In this document: in pieces, positions 13,077 through 13,496 of the stretch
Layout of the letters: every line of letters starts with the position of its first letter
Position numbering within the stretch: the first letter of the stretch is position 1
NCBI GenBank assembly: GCA_043808035.1
Contig: JAZDFH010000012.1
Location: forward strand, 1 to 13,496
DNA: 13,496 nt
From: JAZDFH01 sp043808035
Lineage (GTDB): Bacteria; Patescibacteriota; Minisyncoccia; UBA6257; Colwellbacteraceae
Reading direction: 5' to 3'
The notes under the pieces: generated by a model
Database searches by the model: none
Told to the model about the DNA's origin: nothing
Seen by the model: only the letters and a program-made list of their open reading frames with translations
Program-made: the position numbers and the translations under genes

Positions 13077-13081
13077 CCTTT
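13077..13081 (-). promoter_or_regulatory. Shine-Dalgarno site that sets the helicase start
   Basis: Minus-strand AAAGG lies seven bases before the ATG at 13069. It is one of the few clear ribosome sites in the window and favours this ATG over the upstream in-frame GTG. Confidence 0.6.
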
Positions 13082-13152
13082 CACAATACAAAAACCTTAC
13101 GAAAAGAGCAAAAACAGGCTTAACTCATTTCTTGAGCCCACCAGAAAAAACC

Positions 13153-13158
13153 ATTATA
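13153..13158 (-). promoter_or_regulatory. Possible -10 box of the helicase-rlmN unit
   Basis: A perfect TATAAT on the minus strand, about 85 bases upstream of the ATG. No convincing -35 lies 16-18 bases further upstream. The leader of about 75 bases contains a weak bulged hairpin. Confidence 0.3.
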
Positions 13159-13239
13159 AAAAAACGTAATTATTGATAGGAGTAAGTATGAGTATGTAAA
13201 CAAAGATAAAAATATCGTATTATATTAGTACTCATATAA

Positions 13240-13496
13240 GAGCCTATCCCAATACATGTTATACTATATGAATGAAAACAAAGAAGAAACATGTTCGCAA
13301 AGACTATATAATCCCAGACGCTCTCTGGAATGAAATAGAACCTATTATCCCTCGGCATCAACCTCCAAAACACCCTCTTGGCATGACTCGCCCAAGAGTT
13401 CCCGATCGTGATGCCATGAATGCCATCTTTTTCGTACTCAAGACAGGGTGTCAGTGGAATGCTTTGAACGAGACAGGCATCTGTTCCTCAAGTTCA
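13240..13496 (+). mobile_element. Left end of an IS5-family insertion sequence, cut by the window edge
   Basis: The element begins GAGCCTATCCCAATACATG at 13240, directly after TAA (13237-13239), and carries a transposase gene 32 bases inside the end. This is the normal layout of IS5-type elements, which often duplicate two to four bases. The right end lies outside the window, so length, inverted repeat and target duplication cannot be checked. The first seven bases plus the flanking TAA match the left (plus-strand) end of copy B, and the first six match both ends of copy A. Confidence 0.82.
13272..13496 (+). CDS. IS5-family transposase, N-terminal part
   Basis: Seventy-five codons run from ATG at 13272 to the window end without a stop. 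The pattern LWNEIEPIIP (18-27), then RPRVPDRDAMNAIFFVLKTG (40-59) and CQWNALNETGICSSSS (60-75), is the conserved N-terminal domain (DUF4096 type) of IS5-family DDE transposases. The catalytic DDE residues would be downstream. The enzyme cuts at the element's inverted repeats and joins them to a new target. Whether the copy is intact is unknown. Confidence 0.9.
   Translation, partial: MKTKKKHVRKDYIIPDALWNEIEPIIPRHQPPKHPLGMTRPRVPDRDAMNAIFFVLKTGCQWNALNETGICSSSS

Noticed and set aside
13105..13140. AAAACAGGCT followed by TTAA and a nearby GAGCC in the helicase leader, resembling ends of the small elements
   Set aside because: Only ten bases match, the CT before TTA is missing, and the two motifs do not bound a sensible element; it is probably chance or an untraceable relic.
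13170..13373. 67-codon minus-strand frame across the IS left end
   Set aside because: It is antisense to the transposase gene and spans the element boundary.

Overview
The window looks like chromosomal DNA of a small-genome, AT-rich bacterium. The best guess is a member of the Candidate Phyla Radiation (Patescibacteria). This is an inference from the gene set: a multi-pass membrane histidine kinase, a class III (type IV pilin-type) signal protein carrying a LamG domain, a second degenerate pilin-like protein, a PIF1-type helicase with a C-terminal helix-turn-helix, an S51 peptidase and a divergent PAP2 protein. TAA, TAG and TGA all end plausible genes, so stop recoding is not indicated. No tRNA, rRNA or CRISPR array was seen.

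Left part (1-3163). A histidine kinase running off the left edge, the DNA glycosylase gene alkD and a csaA-like tRNA-binding gene lie on the minus strand and probably formed one operon, csaA-alkD-kinase. The csaA gene is split by a 182-bp element (2019-2200) with terminal inverted repeats and a TAA target duplication; both halves of the gene remain and can be rejoined exactly. A divergent PAP2/DUF212 gene runs the other way. A related 161-bp element (2971-3131) follows it.

The two elements share little sequence but, aligned as plus strand of the first against minus strand of the second, they fit one branched fold. Two internal loops are conserved in position and largely in sequence, the helices between them differ yet still pair, and imperfect pairs are G.U only in that orientation. 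This structured repeat family is the most unusual signal here. At the right edge a partial IS5-family insertion sequence begins with the same TAA-GAGCCT end and is a candidate source of the mobilising transposase.

Middle part (3164-6707). A tight four-gene minus-strand operon encodes two different ATP-grasp (D-Ala-D-Ala ligase-like) ligases, a lysine 2,3-aminomutase-family radical SAM enzyme and a GNAT acetyltransferase. This resembles a small pathway that makes a beta-amino acid (beta-lysine is the obvious guess), ligates it and acetylates it. The product is unknown.

Right part (6708-13496). A 389-bp non-coding gap with two hairpins is followed by a peptidase E-like gene, a 549-residue pilin-LamG protein and, divergently, a membrane-anchored cysteine-rich protein. 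Then comes a minus-strand operon PIF1 helicase - rlmN - 94-residue pilin-like protein, and finally the left end of the IS5-type element.
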